This document shows positions 38,596-39,559 of a stretch of DNA of 39,559 nucleotides, in pieces. The position numbers and the translations under genes were made by a program. Every line of letters begins with the position of its first letter. Position 1 is the stretch's first letter. Source of the DNA: Clostridia bacterium (lineage in GTDB: Bacteria > Bacillota > Clostridia > Oscillospirales > CAG-272); contig JAFTOI010000021.1 in the NCBI GenBank assembly GCA_017463865.1, positions 1 to 39,559 of the forward strand, written 5' to 3'. Below the pieces are notes generated by a model. It worked only from the letters and a program-made list of their open reading frames with translations. It did not search any database and had not been told where the DNA came from.

Positions 38596-39559
38596 TTATG
38601 GGGTGTTGCGGACGCTTTCCTTGATCCGAAGCAGCTGGGACGGCGAGACCGACAGCTCGTCCACGCCCGCGCGGAGGAGCGTCTCGGTGAGGGCGGGATC
38701 AGCCGCGATCTCGCCGCAGAGGCCGCACCAGCCGCCGGTGGCGTGGATGGCGGCGGCGGTGCGCTCGATCAGCGCGAGCACGGCGGGGTGGAGGCCGTCG
38801 GCGATGCCGGCGACGGCAGCGTTCTGGCGGTCGACGGCGAGGGTATACTGGGTGAGGTCGTTGGAGCCGATCGAGAAGAAGGCACAGCGGGCGGCAAATT
38901 CGTCAGCCAGGATCGCGGCGGCGGGGGTCTCGATCATCATGCCGACCGAGAGAGACTGGTCGGTCGGCTCGCCCGAGATGCGCAGCTCGGTCTGGACGGC
39001 GCGCAGCTCGCCCATGGCCTCGTCGAACTCGTGGGTCGAGCAGATCATCGGGAACATGACCGCGATCTGCCCGGGGCGCTCGCCGGCGGCGCGGCAGATC
39101 GCCCGCAGTTGGCAGCGGAAGAGGGCGCGCTGGGCCAGACACAGGCGGATCGCCCGCAGGCCGAGCGCGGGATTTTCCTCATGCGGGAGGCCAAGGTAGT
39201 CGGCCTGCTTGTCGGCGCCGATGTCGAGAGTGCGGATGACCAGCATCCGGTCGCCCAGCGCCTCGGCGGCGGTGCGGTAGGCGTTGTACTGCTCAGCCTC
39301 ACCGGGCGGGTCTGGGCGGCCAAGGTAGAGGAACTCGCTGCGCATCAGCCCCACGCCGTCGGCGCCCAGTTCGGCGGCCTCCTGCGCCTCGGCCGGCCGG
39401 CCGATGTTGGCGCAGAGCAGGATGCGCTTGCCCGAGCGGGTCTGGGCGGGGAGATCGACCAGGCCCATCCGCGCGCGGTCGGCGGCGGCCCGGGCGGCGG
39501 TGCGGGTATGGTAAGCGGCAAGCGCGGTGGGATCGGGCTCGACGATCAGCTGCCCCGCC
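38596..39559 (-). CDS. ptsI: Phosphoenolpyruvate-protein phosphotransferase (PTS enzyme I), partial
   Basis: About 320 C-terminal residues are present; the N-terminal part lies beyond the window edge. Visible: ADGVGLMRSEFLYLGR (PEP-binding region), LVIRTLDIGADKQ, RAIRLCL, FPMICSTHEFDEA, then GMMIETPAAAILADEFA, FSIGSNDLTQYTLAVDR, and GGWCGLCGEIAADP near the end with the catalytic Cys of CGE. Enzyme I takes phosphate from PEP and gives it to HPr. No HPr gene is seen in the window. The open frame continues to the edge with no stop. Confidence 0.95.
   Translation of the reverse strand, partial: AGQLIVEPDPTALAAYHTRTAARAAADRARMGLVDLPAQTRSGKRILLCANIGRPAEAQEAAELGADGVGLMRSEFLYLGRPDPPGEAEQYNAYRTAAEALGDRMLVIRTLDIGADKQADYLGLPHEENPALGLRAIRLCLAQRALFRCQLRAICRAAGERPGQIAVMFPMICSTHEFDEAMGELRAVQTELRISGEPTDQSLSVGMMIETPAAAILADEFAARCAFFSIGSNDLTQYTLAVDRQNAAVAGIADGLHPAVLALIERTAAAIHATGGWCGLCGEIAADPALTETLLRAGVDELSVSPSQLLRIKESVRNTP

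Overview
The window looks like chromosomal DNA from a high-GC member of the Clostridia, most likely an Oscillospiraceae-type gut anaerobe. The evidence is a pair of CotF-type spore-coat genes, a T-box leader in front of valS, a wal-type MBL hydrolase beside rlmH, RNase M5 with a DUF4093-like tail, an ECF sigma factor next to a DUF4367-like protein, and several repeat families of a kind seen in gut Firmicutes. No phage, CRISPR or conjugative module is visible; the only transposon trace is a decayed IS3-type remnant. Most genes after about 7.9 kb lie on the minus strand.

Layout. 1-0.5 kb: two 5S rRNA genes, tRNA-Asn and a terminator. 0.5-2.7 kb: ECF sigma factor, its DUF4367-like partner, a small secreted protein and a 74-aa protein; an AT-rich patch crosses gene boundaries here. 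2.8-7.1 kb: a lone MBOAT O-acyltransferase and a copper P-type ATPase carrying a CopZ-like C-terminal tail. 7.5-8.9 kb: rbfA overlapping an nrnA-like DHH phosphoesterase. 9.0-9.3 kb: IS3 remnant. 9.4-13.6 kb: Gfo/Idh/MocA oxidoreductase and valS with its T-box leader. 13.8-16 kb: Ldh-family dehydrogenase divergent from an AraC regulator. 16-21.2 kb: SulP transporter, sugar-phosphate isomerase, second Gfo/Idh/MocA oxidoreductase, SGNH hydrolase. 21.3-28.6 kb: RNHCP protein, large WG-repeat surface protein, rlmH, MBL hydrolase, membrane protein, galactokinase, RNase M5. 28.9-31.5 kb: holA, DUF1934 protein, and an AT-rich lipoprotein gene. 31.5-35.9 kb: coat proteins, a 536-aa sigma-factor fusion, a PIG-L deacetylase, a YgjP-like metallopeptidase and a small membrane protein. 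36.1-39.6 kb: a PTS set (EIICB, EIIA, partial EI).

The most striking feature is in the gaps between genes. At least seven intergenic loci carry a modular, structured repeat, here called element A. It has an AGCCAAGG box, a variable hairpin P1, a long purine-rich/pyrimidine-rich stem P2 closing on a nearly invariant loop containing CGGCGTYTGAGATGGT, and usually a short hairpin P3 with a GGGA-like loop followed by an A-run. Stem sequences differ from copy to copy but stay complementary, so structure is conserved over sequence. Two loci hold a divergent head-to-head pair, and two are joined to a second structured module (element B) that begins within about 15 nt of a stop codon. Two copies of a third family (E), two of a fourth (C) and single D and F repeats fill other gaps. 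I do not recognise element A as a described RNA or mobile-element family; it is my main candidate for something undescribed.

Functional links: the Ldh/AraC, oxidoreductase/isomerase and PTS sets suggest uptake and oxidation of sugars. The 5S, tRNA, RbfA, RlmH, RNase M5 and ValS genes form a scattered translation/ribosome-maturation set. The coat proteins indicate sporulation. All assignments come from reading motifs, gene order and spacing; no database search was run.
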